Origin: Ectocarpus siliculosus
Lineage: Eukaryota; Sar; Phaeophyceae; Ectocarpales; Ectocarpaceae
Direction: 5' to 3'
Assembly: GCA_000310025.1 (NCBI GenBank)
Contig: FN649727.1
Location: 742,821 to 806,820, forward strand
Length of the DNA: 64,000 nt
The notes under the pieces are model-generated. The model ran no database searches. It was not told where the DNA came from and saw only the letters and a list, made by a program, of their open reading frames with translations. Position numbers and translations under genes: made by a program. This document shows positions 19,422 through 31,184 of this stretch, piece after piece. Position 1 is the first letter of the stretch, and each line of letters starts with the position of its first letter.

Positions 19422-21879
19422 CTACGCGCCTCGAAGTTCATGATTTCCAAGTCCCTCCATATCCTTCATCACAAACCTCACCTTTTTTACTTTAGTCTCG
19501 GGCTTGATATCCTGCTTAGCCAGGGTCTTTCGGTGCACGCCTGCGTCGTGGTCATCTGTAGATCCATCGGCCTGTGTGGGGGATGACAAGAAACAAAGGG
19601 TTAGCTTGTTGCAATACATCGTTGCGACACAAATTGTAGCGGATATGACTATGACTCTTTAGTTTTCTTACCTGGCTCTGAAGCGTGCCCACGGGCCTCA
19701 CGTTCGGGTTCTCGTTCTTCTTCGACTCGCGCTCCCTCATCTGTAGCTCGAGCTCCCTCACTTGTAACTCGCGCTCCTTTAGCTGTAGCTTGCACCACCT
19801 CAACTGCAGCTGAAGATCACTGTTGTCTTCCTCTGTTTTCTCGATCGCGCACACCACCCCTTTTCCTTTCTCGTGCTTCTCCATTTCAAGTCGGCGCTTC
19901 TCCGACCCCTCCACCACGCCATATGCCCCCCCGCTGAAGTCAATTGTGCCCTCGTAGCCTCTCTGGACTCGTCTACTTTGCCTTATCGTAGCCCGGTGAG
20001 CATCGTAGTGCTTCTGCATCGTCTGCGTTTTTAACACGTTGGCAATATGGAAAGAACGAGTTGAAACGTCTGTCACGTAAACAAATGGTAAAGAGGACAC
20101 ACCTATTTTGATACAAGCAAAGACTACGGAGTCAAATGTACATTCCTTTACAGACGACAGGATGCTGGAAGCAAAGTCCTTGATGATTGGATCGTCCATC
20201 CGTATCCCCAACGCTGTGCACTCGGCCATCACGAGGGTCACAACTACCGTCCGCATGGAAGTCACGCTCATGTTTTCAGAGCTCAGATAGGCTTGCCCGA
20301 TCTTCTTCAATATTCCCTTGAACCTCTCCGGTTTCATATCGTTTCCTTTCTTATCCATCGGACCGATGAATTGCGAGGCGATGCTGTTGTCACCAGAGAA
20401 GCTCCTGTGGAACGCACGTCCGACGACATTCGGTATAGCGTACCAATCCCCGGTATCGACGTCGATCACATGTTCTTGAGCTGCGCCATCACCACTCCCA
20501 TTCCCATGCTTGCTGACCTTGCTCTTTCCCGGAAGTCGGGCAACCACCCTACCGGGGTTCTTCGACTCGTTCTGACCATTGACATGTAAGTGCGTCGCGC
20601 GACGGTAGTAAAAACCTTGGTTCCGAAGTGGATACGATGTGAACACGTCACGCACGGATGCACACACGCTCGCTAGCTCAAAGTGCTTGCGAGTAACACC
20701 CTTTTCCTTCAAAGCTTCCACCATTTTCATGACCAGAAGCCTTTGTTTCGCATTGCCCTCCAGTTGTTCAACCGTGACGACGGCCTTCTTTTTGGTATTC
20801 GTGGCAGGAAATTCCGCGGCCCTCAGGATATCGTAACACCACCCGCCTTTGCCAGCACACGTCGCGTCGATTTCGGCGATTGCATCCATCAGGGGCTTCA
20901 TCCCATTGACGTACAGTCCCTTGAAGAGAAGCTTCAACGCGCGCAGGTTGTGTTCGTTCGAAAACGTCACAAGCGGCACCCTCCCCTTCTTCGTCTTTGT
21001 CGCAACGCCAGTCAACCCGCTGATCTTCCCCTCAAGAGCGCCCGCCTGAAGCCTCTTGTCGTGCAGAAGGTATTTTATCTGGGCATACATCCTCTCTATT
21101 GCGGCATCAGTCTGACCGCCGCCCCCTTGGTTGTCCACGGCGTTTTGGTCCATGACAATTTTTAGGACATCGAATGCCTTTGCAACCTTGGAAAACGTGT
21201 CCACATAGCTGCTAGTATCGAGCTTCGTTCCGTACTTGTCAGGGTCCCTCGAAAGTACCCCAATCATAGTCGGTGGCATGACAGGAAGAACCTCGTTACT
21301 GCTTTCCAGCGAGAAGCGCATCGCAAACGTCTTGTCACCCGAGAAGTTGGTGGAAACCAGTGAAATGGTGTAGTCATCTTGGTCGTCTTCGTTGTCATCC
21401 CAGCAGCCGAAATGCTCGCGAAGAACTTCGCGCTCGGCAGCGCACAACGGGTGGTAGCCCTCGTGTAAGCTGATCGGGCGATTTAGTCGGTAGGTGTACT
21501 GAAGAAGGTGTACGACGTGGTTGATGTGTGAAGGGTAAGCACCGTGCACCGACTCTCCCTTTCTCGCTACCATTCTGACCATCAGCTTTTTGTCATTGTC
21601 GTCCACCAAGGCAGCACTGATATTGTCAGCACCACCAAGCCCCCCCAGAAAGTTGAGCTTGCTGAGCGACCCTTCGCTGCTGGCGAAGGCGCGCAAGGCG
21701 GTGGCCTCCTCGTGTCCGGCGTCTCCCTCTTCCGTGGCTTTCACCGGTAGCGTGTGCACAGTGTCCTCCACCGATGCATTGGCGAAGACCAGAATCGACA
21801 ACCTCCGCATATTAGCGATACCTTCGAGCTCGGTCTTTTCGTCTCTACTAAGATCTCGGTTGGACCAGTCTTCCAGCAT
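19422..21879 (-). CDS. Tyrosine-recombinase-like protein of a mobile element (Crypton-like?)
   Basis: The long - strand ORF (775 codons as read through) is better modelled as three exons, 21879-20152, 20022-19672 and 19571-19422. The introns are 20151-20023 (129 bp, gtaaag...cag) and 19671-19572 (100 bp, gtaaga...cag), both in phase. Splicing the first joins FASSILSS to TMQKHYD, which creates a typical C-terminal box with a candidate catalytic Tyr (about residue 582). Other candidate active-site residues are Arg419 in SYPLRNQG (like the first-Arg box of tyrosine recombinases) and Arg543 in SVTSMRT, with a spacing similar to Cre or lambda Int. A Leu/Glu/Arg-rich coiled coil (QLKERELQVRELELQMRERE) follows. 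The spliced protein is about 720 residues. No reverse transcriptase accompanies it, which favours a Crypton-like or virus-derived element over DIRS. Family call moderate; the coding call is strong. Confidence 0.6.
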
Positions 21880-22730
21880 ACCGCCCGTTCCAACACTCGA
21901 CTCCTTTTCTGGTGACCTGTCCCCGCAGATACTGTATGAACGAAGTCCATACTACGGTGTGCATGGCGATTAGCGACAATATGTACTTCCGAAGGTCCTT
22001 GTCCAGTGTCACCAATTCATTGCCGTTTTCGTCGTCATTGACGCAACGACACTCCAAGAGCTGCCACTGATCGATCGTGGTGTCGCAGCCGGTGAGACTG
22101 TACACACCCTATTCGACCGATCGCACTGTGTACACCGCTCCGCTGATTTTCACCCGGGTTTTGTCCAGCTCCACCCCAATGTCTGTCGGGTTGTACTTTG
22201 CGTTTTTACAGTACCATTCCCTGAGACTTTTAAGCTTCGCCTTTTTGAAGTAAACCTTTCCCGGAACAACCATAACTGGTCATCCTCCTCGGCCAACCCC
22301 TCCACAAGGGTGCTCACCAGTTTCGAGAACGTCATGGTTTCATATCTGCTTGATGTTGCTTTGTCGAACGTTTCCTCGTACTTTTTAACTTGTTCCGCGG
22401 CTGCACTACCCGGGTTTTGTCTAGCTCCACCCCAATGTCTGTCGGGTTGTACTTTGCGTTTTTACAGTACCATTCCCTGACACTTTTAAGCTTCACCTTT
22501 TTGAAGTAAACCTTTCCCGGAACAACCATAAACTGGTCATCCTCCTCGGCCAACCCCTCTACAAGGGTGCTCACCAGTTTCGAGAACGTCATGGTTTCAT
22601 ATCTGCTTGATGTTGCTTTGTCGAATGTGTCCTGGTACTTTTTAACTTGTTCCGCGGCTGCACTCCTTTTGTAGAAGGGGCCGTTCCCCACGACTACAGG
22701 AAGGGTGCCGATCGTCAGGTTTGGGGCACG
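21848..22730 (-). pseudogene. N-terminal extension of the recombinase-like ORF, broken
   Basis: Upstream of the recombinase ORF the - strand carries coding-like text in several frames: VGNGPFYKRSAAAEQVKKYQ, then SKLVSTLVEGLAEEDDQ, VYFKKVKLKSVREWYCKN, and finally VYSLTGCDTTIDQWQLLECR up to WTSFIQYL near 21925. There it shifts frame into the recombinase ORF. One stop (about 22108), one frameshift inside the duplicated copy and the shift near 21925 separate the parts. I read it as the decayed N-terminus of the same protein. Confidence 0.45.
22152..22663. repeat. 256-bp tandem duplication
   Basis: Positions 22152-22407 and 22408-22663 are direct copies, nearly identical by eye, both starting acccgggttttgt. 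The first copy lacks one base in accataactgg (accataaactgg in the second), which shifts the - strand frame. The duplication lies inside the element's coding region and must be recent because few differences have built up. Confidence 0.85.
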
Positions 22731-22733
22731 GTT

Positions 22734-23703
22734 TCAGTGGCATCTTAACCGAAGGCGTCGATTTGTCACAACAGCACGTCGTGCTGGTGAGCCGGCAGTA
22801 GCATCCGTACACGAGAAAGCCACCGAGTACATTCGAGCAAACATCCAGCGGAGTGACACATCCTTCGGTGCGCAAATCGAACTCATAGCCGAAATCAGAC
22901 ATAAGTTATAACAACTCATGACGTTGTTGCAACGCTTGCGCTTGAGCGAAATCTCCTTTTCTTCGATATCCTGACGCTTACGTTTTAGACACTGCTCGAC
23001 CATTTGTTTGGCGAACTGCTTGCGATCTTCACCAGACCGAAACCTCAATCCGGTTGGCGTGTCATCAAGACCCGCGGTCGCGGCCTTGTTCGATTCTTGG
23101 TCGACGTCGATCTTGGTGTCCATGGCGTTGTACTGTTGTATGTGGTTTCTTGAAGGTAGGTTGTTTGGCTTTTGAAGACGGCGATGATCAGTTGTGAACG
23201 ACGGACACGAGCTTTGTAATCTGCATGTTTTGCGTAAACACAGGCGAAACGCTCCAGAAAAGTTGATTGGTTGAACGCAAAGTATCCTTACTTCCCCTAG
23301 TAGGGCTACAATCTCCCGAAGCGCGTATACCCTAACCCTAGTATCATCACAAGTTACCATCCCAATCACGGCCTGTTTCATCATGTACTTGTCCTCACGA
23401 GCCATAGCCATCGCCTCCCTCGTCTGCGGTTCTTTTTCACGCGCGACAAGCTCCGCGCGGACGGCTCGAACGCGGCGGTGATGACGTTAGCAAGGATACC
23501 GCTTCCTCTCCGACTTTCCGAATCAACGCGTACGCGGCTTTCAACTCTTGCGTGCATGACCGTATACATCCCGGTGACAGGATGATCTCGTGGATCTCGT
23601 CAGAGAGATCTGCGTTGGAGCGGACGATGGCCACCGCGGCGACGCTGCCCTCCGCGGACACTTTCGACACGTACTTCTTCGCGCTCTTCGGTACCGTGCA
23701 CAT
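22734..23703 (-). pseudogene. Degraded upstream ORF of the same element
   Basis: Coding-like blocks on the - strand in different frames: KYVSKVSAEGSVAAVAIVRS, ADLSDEIHEIILSPGC and AAYALIRKVGEEAVSLL (23700-23480), then AREDKYMMKQAVIGMVTCDD (about 23400-23340), then a separate block MDTKIDVDQESNKAATAGLD with RSGEDRKQFAKQMVEQCLKR (23120-22930), rich in Lys/Arg. No domain recognised. The frame changes suggest decay or unrecognised introns. Confidence 0.4.
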
Positions 23704-23882
23704 CCACAGTGATGTTCACGATGGCCTCGATCGACGTCCTCCTTTGTTCATTCACGCCCATCTGTTTCTTCTGTCGCGCGTTTCTCTGATCCGCCGCCGC
23801 TCATTTGCGCCTGCCTTGTTCAGCGCGCTTCTCTTGGCGAACTCTCTCCATCCAAGCGTTGACCTCGTTGGCGTGATCCGTT

Positions 23883-24566
23883 CTAGAGAGCGAATGTCAT
23901 GTTTCTCGGGATGGCACCGAGGATAGGTTTGGGCATTTCTGTCCCGTAAGTGGGTTGACCGTGTTTCGAGTTGTAAGCCTCCGTGACGTTGACCGGTATC
24001 GTCGACCGCATGAGAGGCACGAGCTCATCAGGTGTCCCGGTCCGGATGCACCGCAAATTGACCTCGAGGCCCTTGGTGCAGTCCGGGTGCGCCAGGGTTC
24101 CCGAGGGCCCTCGAGTTCCCCCTTTGCAACTATTTCCACAAACGATGCACTTGGCGCTCGACAATGGCCTTCAGGTGTCAGATACCCGGGTTCTGCGGGA
24201 GGTTGCAGAGGGTTTCTCTCTGGAATTTGGTCATGTTTTTCTTGACGCTTTCGATAGCGGCCGGGATGTTGGCGTAGACGACGCTTTTGGAGCGTCGGAA
24301 AGCTCCCGCGATCGACGCCTGGACTTCGCATCGGGCAAGAAGGCAGTCACGAGATCGATATCTACGTCGGCGAGCATTATTGTTTTTGAGACCAGGCAGA
24401 ATGTGCGCGCGCGTTCCTGGTATTCGTTCGTCGTTTCCGGATTCGAATGATCAATGATGATGTTTCCAATTTGAAATGTTGTATTTTGCGACGGCTCCCC
24501 TCGCTTCTCCGCAAATTGTTTCAGGGAGCGTGATGGAGCCGGTAGTAGAGGATCCCACGGCGGCAA
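23883..24566 (-). pseudogene. Unassigned ORF pair with a CxxC motif
   Basis: 24566-24231 reads IGNIIIDHSNPETTNEYQER and TFCLVSKTIMLADVDIDLVT; a different frame continues with RRSKSVVYANIPAAIESVKK and KFQRETLCNLPQNPGI. 24164-23883 reads SSAKCIVCGNSCKGG, AHPDCTKGLEVNLRC and PVNVTEAYNSKHGQPTYGTE and stops at 23883. The Cys spacing (C-x2-C, later C) hints at a small zinc-binding unit. These probably belong to the mobile element on this strand. Function unknown. Confidence 0.4.
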
Positions 24567-24680
24567 CGAACCGGTGGTACCGCACGTGCCTCTCCCCTAT
24601 CACGGTCTCAAAAACAGAGAATTTACTTTACCCGCGCCGGGGCACATTGGCCCCACGCGTGTCGGCCGGCGCCCGTTCGT

Positions 24681-25348
24681 ATGTTAACACAAGTTTTCAC
24701 GGCGTCTACGCGAGATGGACGCTGCGGGAAAGAGCGCGAACGACGGAGGATGAGGGAAGAGCAGTTGCTGGGAGAAAAAAACAGCAGAGTTTACCAGTGT
24801 GGTAACAAGCCGGCGGCAACAAAATATGCCGCGTTTGTTGGCCGAAAACTGGTTGTAAGAGACATAAAGCGAACAGAAACGTTTTCGCGAGGAAATGAGG
24901 ATGGGCACACGTTTAAGCTCTTGCGTATCGAGCGCAACGTCTTTTGTATCACACGAGGTTGCGCAGAGGCGACGATTACGCCACCACGCTCTTCTATTTT
25001 TTCGGGCAGGCCAAGCGCCAAGGTTGCTTCATTGGCGGCAACACAACCGAGCCCCTACCGTGCCTCCCCGACACCCGTCCCGCGCTCGTTGACAACCGGC
25101 GCCGCCTCTACCGCGCCTCCCAAAAGTGGGAGTGCAAAAATGCGATTGATAAAAAAAGTTTCCACCGCGACCACATCCGCGCAAAACAGGCCCTGAGAAC
25201 CTGCCTCAAATCACAGGGGCCGTTCACGTGCCTCGAACGTACCTGTGACTTGGTGTTGAGGCAAGACACCGTCAACGTGTTCCATTTCGCACACCGCCAG
25301 CTGATGAAAAGCAAGCAACCGCGTGCCATACAAAAGAACATGATATAA
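24681..25348 (+). other. Weak candidate coding region
   Basis: One + strand frame reads YAAFVGRKLVVRDIKRTETF (about 24830-24890) and another reads QKWECKNAIDKKSFHRDHIR and VLRQDTVNVFHFAHRQLMKS (25120-25320) before a stop at 25348. Both look more protein-like than random translation but there is no recognised domain, no good splice model and no clear start. Confidence 0.25.
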
Positions 25349-28190
25349 ATTCTCTAGCCGCACGTACGTGCGCACTCCGGACTCTGAGTATACTGAGCCG
25401 TGCGTGACGACATGCCATCTGCACCTCTCCCCCCTCCCCCCATCATAATCGTCCCCACGCCCTTCCGCTCTCTGTCAACCCCCCCACCCAACAGCTCTCC
25501 GCCAAAGTGCTCCAGCCAGCTGCTTTCGCTAATAGCGCTCCCGAATAGTACCTGGGAACAAAACAGGGCAGGGTGGTGTGGTGCGAATCGCCCGCGTCAA
25601 AAAATACAAAAATACCACGGCCATTGACTAGAACGCCACGAAACATGATGAACAGTCAAGGTCGCAAGGCGAACCAGAGAACAGAAATGAAGTACACCCT
25701 TACCGCTGATCTTTCGCACCCCTGCTGCCGTCTGGCTAGCATGTCAGGCCCGCCGCTGGATGCTGGCACCGCCGTCCTCCGTCGTGGTCCTGCAAGCGCT
25801 GGTGCACCGGTGGTATAACGCGCCTCGCGCGACTGTGGATTGGTGGTCGAAACACCTGAAGGGCCAACGAAGTAAAGAATCGATCGCGCATCAAGCAACT
25901 GCTGTCTTCGTCCTTGGTTGTCACCATTTGGTTGTCACGACACATACCGTACGCAGAAGCTGTTGGAAGGTGCGGCGGCGCACAGGGGGTACGATCACCG
26001 GAAAGTGATAAGAGGAGCGGGAGGGGTTTTTTGCGAGTATAAGGCTTTTATCATTTAGGGTAGAGCGTCAGCACCAGCACCAGCAGCGTGCAACACTGGA
26101 CAGCACCATCAAAGGCAAACCGCATTCGAAACATTTACAGCCACTCCCGACGAGAAACAAGATGTTTGGATGAACAGGTCAGTGCAACATGATCATTTTG
26201 TTGCTTCGAGAGAGCGCAGAACGGGCACAAATGGCTCAACACGGTCTCCATCCGTGCCCGCAGCGTCCAATCGCTCTCAAACGCCGCTGACGCGGTTCTT
26301 CTATTGCGGGGATTATGTCGTCGGCCGCAAAGTAACATCGAGCAGAAACCAAAACGGTTAAAGAAACTACGGCGGTGTTGATGTTTTGATTGTTTGTTGT
26401 TTTTCAAGGCCATCTCTGCTTAGTGTCTGTACATAAACCCAAAAAACTGCACAGACAATTTCGACAAAAATCACCCCACCCCACACCACCCCGCAGTACA
26501 CACACATCACATTCAACGGGCGGATCACGGGGAGGGGTTGAGGGTTGAGCAGGGCGGTGGGCTTTTCCTTTGGACGAGATAGCCGAACTACGCTCTTGTT
26601 CGTCGGTCTCTGCAGGGTCAGTGCGACAGCAATGGCCTGCGTGGTGCTCTTCTCCCCGTCACGCGTACGCCTTCTGTATACGATGCAGATCCGACTCCAA
26701 CGGATTCTCACCTTGACTTCCGGTTTGCTTCTCCGGTGCGCCACCGGGAGAATCCTCCGACCGAGCGTTCTTGAAGTTCGCATCTGGTGAATCGAAGGGG
26801 GAGGTCACAACACATCAGCTCCGGGCGAGCGTAGCTCGTAGACAAACGACGTTTCGCGCGACCTTCAGGCTTGGCACTGGGTCGCATGTGCCCTGAAAAC
26901 CTTTTGTGCCACTGGGTGATTTTCAAAACCAAGTATTGGGTCCTAAACGTCCCGCAGCGGAGAGCGAGGGTGGATCGGGGGAGGATCCGAGATTGTTTAG
27001 GTCATTTTTGTTGCGTATGATGTTCTACAATGAAAAGCACTTTCAATCTCAGGCACGGTTATCAAGTATGCTAAGCAAAGTTCTGCTGCAAAAAAGGCCA
27101 CGAGGATACTCTGGGCTATCTGCACGATGAAGAAATGATCGGGAACGGCAGGTAACAGCAGAGGCGAGTTTTGTCAAAGATGGTCCATGTTGAGACGAAC
27201 AAACACCCCCTGTTTTGGTAAAACAAGTGTAAGCAAGTGCAGATTTCTCCGAAGCCCGGAAGGATATACCATTCCCGTGCTGATTAAAGTTGCCCATGTG
27301 TATTGTAAGCAAGGCCGTAAAAAGACATCACGCAAAACGTGTACACCGGCGCCCCTAGAGGCCGAAATGCCTACGTGACTGTTCGTGTTACGACGGGTTC
27401 GCCTGCCGTATAACTACCTAACCCTAAAACAACAAACACCACCTTGAATGGCATGCTATGGTACTTCTCTTCTGTACAAAAGAGAAACGCAGAACTGCAT
27501 CAGCTCGCTGATCGGTGAAGTAGAAAGTGGGATGAGAAAACCAGGCCTCGGCTGGCCAAAACGGCAGGTGCGTGTGTGAGCTACAAACTTTCCGAGAGGG
27601 ATTCCCTCAATTATTTTGTTCTTGAATAGGTATAATTGAGTGTGTGTGGATGTGTGTGCTTGTGTGTGTCGCTCTCAATTATCCCGAGATGTTGCACAGC
27701 AGCCCTTATTCCTTCATACGCACGCATGTGCTGCTGTAAAGACGGACAAGGCGTCAGGCGCGCTGCTTCTGTGCGGCGTACGCTCCGTACACGTGGAATG
27801 TTTACCTCTCTCGTTGACCCTCGCTCTACTTTTCCTCTCTCCACAATATTAATATTGGTTGACTCATTATTCGTGGTACAGCAGAAGTTGCAAGTTCGGT
27901 ACTGCCAACTCGACTCTACAATAGCGGGATAATACTCGATCACGGTGTACTACCCACTGATTTGTTGTTTTCCCCTGTACGTGGATCATTTTCCTGATTT
28001 TCGCCGAACGCCTACGATACCACCGAAATGATTTTCATCCCTTCGCAACCAAACTTCGGGGGGTCGCACCAAAATCTACTCCACTGCAACCGTTCTTCAC
28101 GTGAAACACCTTCTGGCACCACCGCCCACTGGGGGCGGGGGAGGGAGGGGCAAACTTAACGTTAGTCACATCATACACATACATACGAAC
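25349..28190. other. No gene recognised
   Basis: About 2.8 kb with only short ORFs in all frames. It contains short low-complexity stretches, such as cagcaccagcaccagcag near 26071 and a GT-rich tract near 27640-27670. I see no terminal repeats, RNA gene or domain. Confidence 0.5.
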
Positions 28191-28537
28191 TCTACAGCAG
28201 TATACACTCTCTGTCCCTTGGAAATGCACTTGCTTGCGTTTCCCGCCACATACCTGCACCTACAATACATACGGTAGACGCTATCATGTAGACTATCCTA
28301 CCCCAAGTGACGACGCCCGGCCCACAACGATGGGCGTTGCTGCCGCGGCATCCTAGCTGCTGCGTATATTGTTGATCCTTCGGGTAAAAAAACAGTTCTG
28401 CATGTAGACGAAGGTTCCGGGCGGAGCAACCAGTAGCGCTTCGGCACCGTGCCTGGGGCATGGGCCAGGGTTACCCTCTGCTTGCGAAAGGCGCGTCAGA
28501 TATGTCATTCCCAGGCCTCTGCCAAGGGGAAATCGCG

Positions 28538-29062
28538 ATGCAACGGGTGATGATTGTCGGTGGACCGGGGTCGGGCAAAAGCACGCTCGCCCGGATCATG
28601 GGCGACCGGTTGGGGCTGCCTGTCTTTCACATGGATCACATTCATCACCTACCGGGGTGGCAACCGCGCCCCGTGGCCGAAAAGCACGCGATGGCGCATG
28701 AGATCGAGGCAAAAGAAACATGGGTGTTTGAGGGCGGCATGTCGTCCACCTATGCCACCCGCGCGGCCCGGGCGGACACGTTGATCTGGCTGGATTTCCC
28801 GATGGGATTGCGGCTGTGGCGAGTGACACGGCGGTTGTGGCAAAGTTACGGACAGACCCGGCCTGATATGGCCGACGGCTGTGTTGAAACCGTCGGGATG
28901 CACACGTGGGAGTTCTATGTCTGGATCGTGCGCACGCGCCGCAAGCAGCGCGCCAAGATCATAAAGCTGATTGCAGAACAGGGTGGCGATTTGCAGGTCC
29001 GTCATCTGAGTGGACGCCGGGCGGTTGATGCTTTTCTAGCTGGGCTGGACCGCGTAGTTTAG
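28538..29062 (+). CDS. Bacterial-type P-loop kinase (adenylate-kinase-like), 174 aa
   Basis: An intronless ORF whose protein opens with a Walker A motif, VGGPGSGKSTLA (residues about 7-18), followed by FHMDHIHHLPGW. This layout belongs to small bacterial adenylate-kinase-like or 'topology modulation' P-loop proteins that bind ATP and phosphorylate an unknown small substrate. The ATG at 28538 was chosen over the in-frame upstream extension because a perfect Shine-Dalgarno-like aagggga sits 7 bp upstream. GC content and codon use (gcc, cgg, ctg rich) differ from the neighbouring AT-richer DNA and look alphaproteobacterial. Either recent horizontal transfer, bacterial DNA inserted in the chromosome, or contamination joined by misassembly. 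Confidence 0.8.
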   Translation: MQRVMIVGGPGSGKSTLARIMGDRLGLPVFHMDHIHHLPGWQPRPVAEKHAMAHEIEAKETWVFEGGMSSTYATRAARADTLIWLDFPMGLRLWRVTRRLWQSYGQTRPDMADGCVETVGMHTWEFYVWIVRTRRKQRAKIIKLIAEQGGDLQVRHLSGRRAVDAFLAGLDRVV

Positions 29063-30080
29063 CCGCAAAAGGAGACCCGCCCGTAACCCGTGCCTTGCTG
29101 TTCAAAATGATTTCTGCCCGGTGGTGCATTGGCGGTCGGCGATTGGGCACCATGAATGGCGCAGGGAAAGAGGCAGAGAGGATTGACACCAGGGAGAGGA
29201 AGGGAGGGCCGTGTGTGTCGTGTGCGTTGGTCTGTCGTAAGCTTGCCACCGCGCTCTACTGAGGGTTTGGTTCCTGCCTGACCAAGATGAGGAGGAATCT
29301 TCGCTGGTTTGGGACCGTTCCGCAGAACCGCCGTCGACATCACCGCCATACCCCCGTCTCCCGTGTCGCCATACGATCACTGGCTGGAGATACGGCGGTA
29401 GTGGCTGGATGCTGGTGTGGCTCGTGGTTCTCGTGACCTAGGACATCGTTGATGATGTGTTTGTTGCGCTGTGGATCAGGTGATGATGGGTCTCCTCACA
29501 GACATTTTTTAGTGCGGCGGGTTTTAATCAAACATGTTGGCTATTCTTTGTTCTCAAGACGCCAATTCATGAGGGATGTGTGTGGACTGCCCGTGATGGT
29601 GGACGCCAGTGACAAGAATCTCTGGAAGACATCGCCCACTCGGACGCTTGAATCGATTTCAGTGCACAGAATATTCAATTGTCGTTGTCGACATGGGCGA
29701 GTGGTGGAGTGACTGGCGATGTCGGTTGGCTCCTCGAGGCACCACATCCCATTTGTTTTCTCGTTGCTTTAGATGGTACCAATTGAAAATATTTTGTGTA
29801 TACCCGCAGACGCGGGCCACCCCGTACCGATGAGAACAAGGCTGTTGATGCGGGCTGTTATTGTTAAGGCCTCGCTGACCAAACAGAACCGGCCCGCAAA
29901 CAAGAAAGCTCCGTTGAAGAAAGGTTCGGGGACAAGGTGTCTCAAAAACTTCGGACGATGACCGTGAGTGTTGGATTTCGGGCGGCACCGACAGATGACA
30001 AACGCATCACTTTCCAGTCTAAGGTCGACGAAGCGGTGGACAATCTCTCCCGTGAGCGAGTGTTATCGCGAATTTCATGT
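29063..30080. other. No gene recognised; possible right flank of the bacterial insert
   Basis: The first ~100 bp are GC-rich and could still be bacterial. After about 29160 the composition changes. Only short ORFs and no recognisable element ends are seen. Confidence 0.4.
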
Positions 30081-31184
30081 TCATGGAACGTCTTCGAGAC
30101 GTCTCCGAGACGGATCAGCCCTCCCCGAACCGGACAGAGGCTTTTTCAAGTCGTGCTTGTCATCGTGAATCAAGAGCAAGGGAGGCACTAGTCTCAACGC
30201 TGACTTCGACCGTTCTTCCATTTTTGTTTGTTTATCACGTGTTTTTTCGACGCTGGTTCGGGCCCCAAAACAGAACTCCATCTCTAACTCCAATTCTAAC
30301 TCTAACACTAACATTAACACTAACACAAAAGTCACCGGGTGGGTGAAAACATAACGTGGTGAAAAAACATAAAACCAATCTGTCAACAGAAACTTATATT
30401 TCAAGATCCCGGGGTTACGCGAGTGTTGAAGGTCGATTTCGCGTTCCCAGGAGGGTCGAAGCAGGCCTTTCCAGTGTGTTTGGTAGAGAGCGGCGAGTAC
30501 GCCGCCGCGTCCGCGGACAGTTTGGTGGCCGGTGATTTTCTCTACTTCAAGGCGTTGAAGGGGCGTGGAGACGTCATCCTCGGTAACGTGGTACGGAGGG
30601 GATTTGTTGGTGTAATTGTTGAGGACGTATCTTGTGAGGCCAGCAGGCAGGAAACGGGGTATGTCAGTGTCGTGGGCGTGGTGGCACGGCTTGCAGCGTA
30701 CTACGGAGACGCGGTTTTTGGCGTCGGCGGCGGGCATGTTGTTAGGCAGGTCCAAGTAGAGGAGTTTGTCGGCGATCGGGCGCCCATCTGGTGCTTTGTC
30801 GCTGGGGCCTACGGCAAGAATTTTGAAGGGCCCAGTCCAGTTCAAGGAGAGCTTGGCTTTCAGAACCTGCGAGTCCGAGGCGGATGCAGAGGCGGTGGTG
30901 GAAGCTCCTTGACGAATTGTCGATACCTGATTGTAGACCCAGACCCAATGTCCTGTCTTGTAGACGGGTCGTCGGTGAAGTGCATCCGATAGTGACGAGT
31001 TCCTGCGCTCGATTTTGTCGACGTTGAGCGCGTGTTGCTCTCGAACGAGGTCGTACGAGCGACGTTGTCTGTCCACAGCGAGGTTGTGGTATTCCAGTTG
31101 GTCCTTAGCCAGGCTTTGGTGTCCGCGAGCGTACATATTGTCGAAAACGGTCATGGGGAAGCGAGCAAGTCGGCCGATGTGCAC
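30081..31184 (-). pseudogene. Integrase C-terminus plus chromodomain
   Basis: Continues the integrase with the conserved GHWVWVYNQ and LNWTGPFKIL (GPY/F-like) motifs. Next comes a chromodomain-like unit (LEVEKITGHQ, LYQTHWKGLLRPSWEREIDL) matching the pattern 'VEKI..H......Y.vkWKG....tWE...dL'. Chromodomains direct such elements to particular chromatin. After this the ORF runs into non-coding 3' sequence, including a TAACAC-type simple repeat at 30280-30327. Confidence 0.8.
30280..30327 (+). repeat. Degenerate (CTAACN)n simple repeat
   Basis: Units of six bases such as ctaact, ctaaca and ttaaca. It lies in the 3' untranslated part of the Ty3/gypsy element and is read in the - strand ORF as a Leu/Glu-rich stretch, so that part of the ORF is not real protein. 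Confidence 0.7.

Noticed and set aside
23325-23345. Telomere-like ccctaaccctag (also 27418 and 1160)
   Set aside because: Only one or two units each, with no array, so chance matches and not interstitial telomeres.
30081-30350. Extension of the chromodomain ORF with LELELELEME
   Set aside because: This part translates a simple TAACAC-type repeat in the 3' region and is not protein.
30423-30992. 189-residue + strand ORF, and other + strand ORFs across 30.4-34 kb
   Set aside because: Shadows of the - strand integrase and RT ORFs, which carry the conserved motifs.
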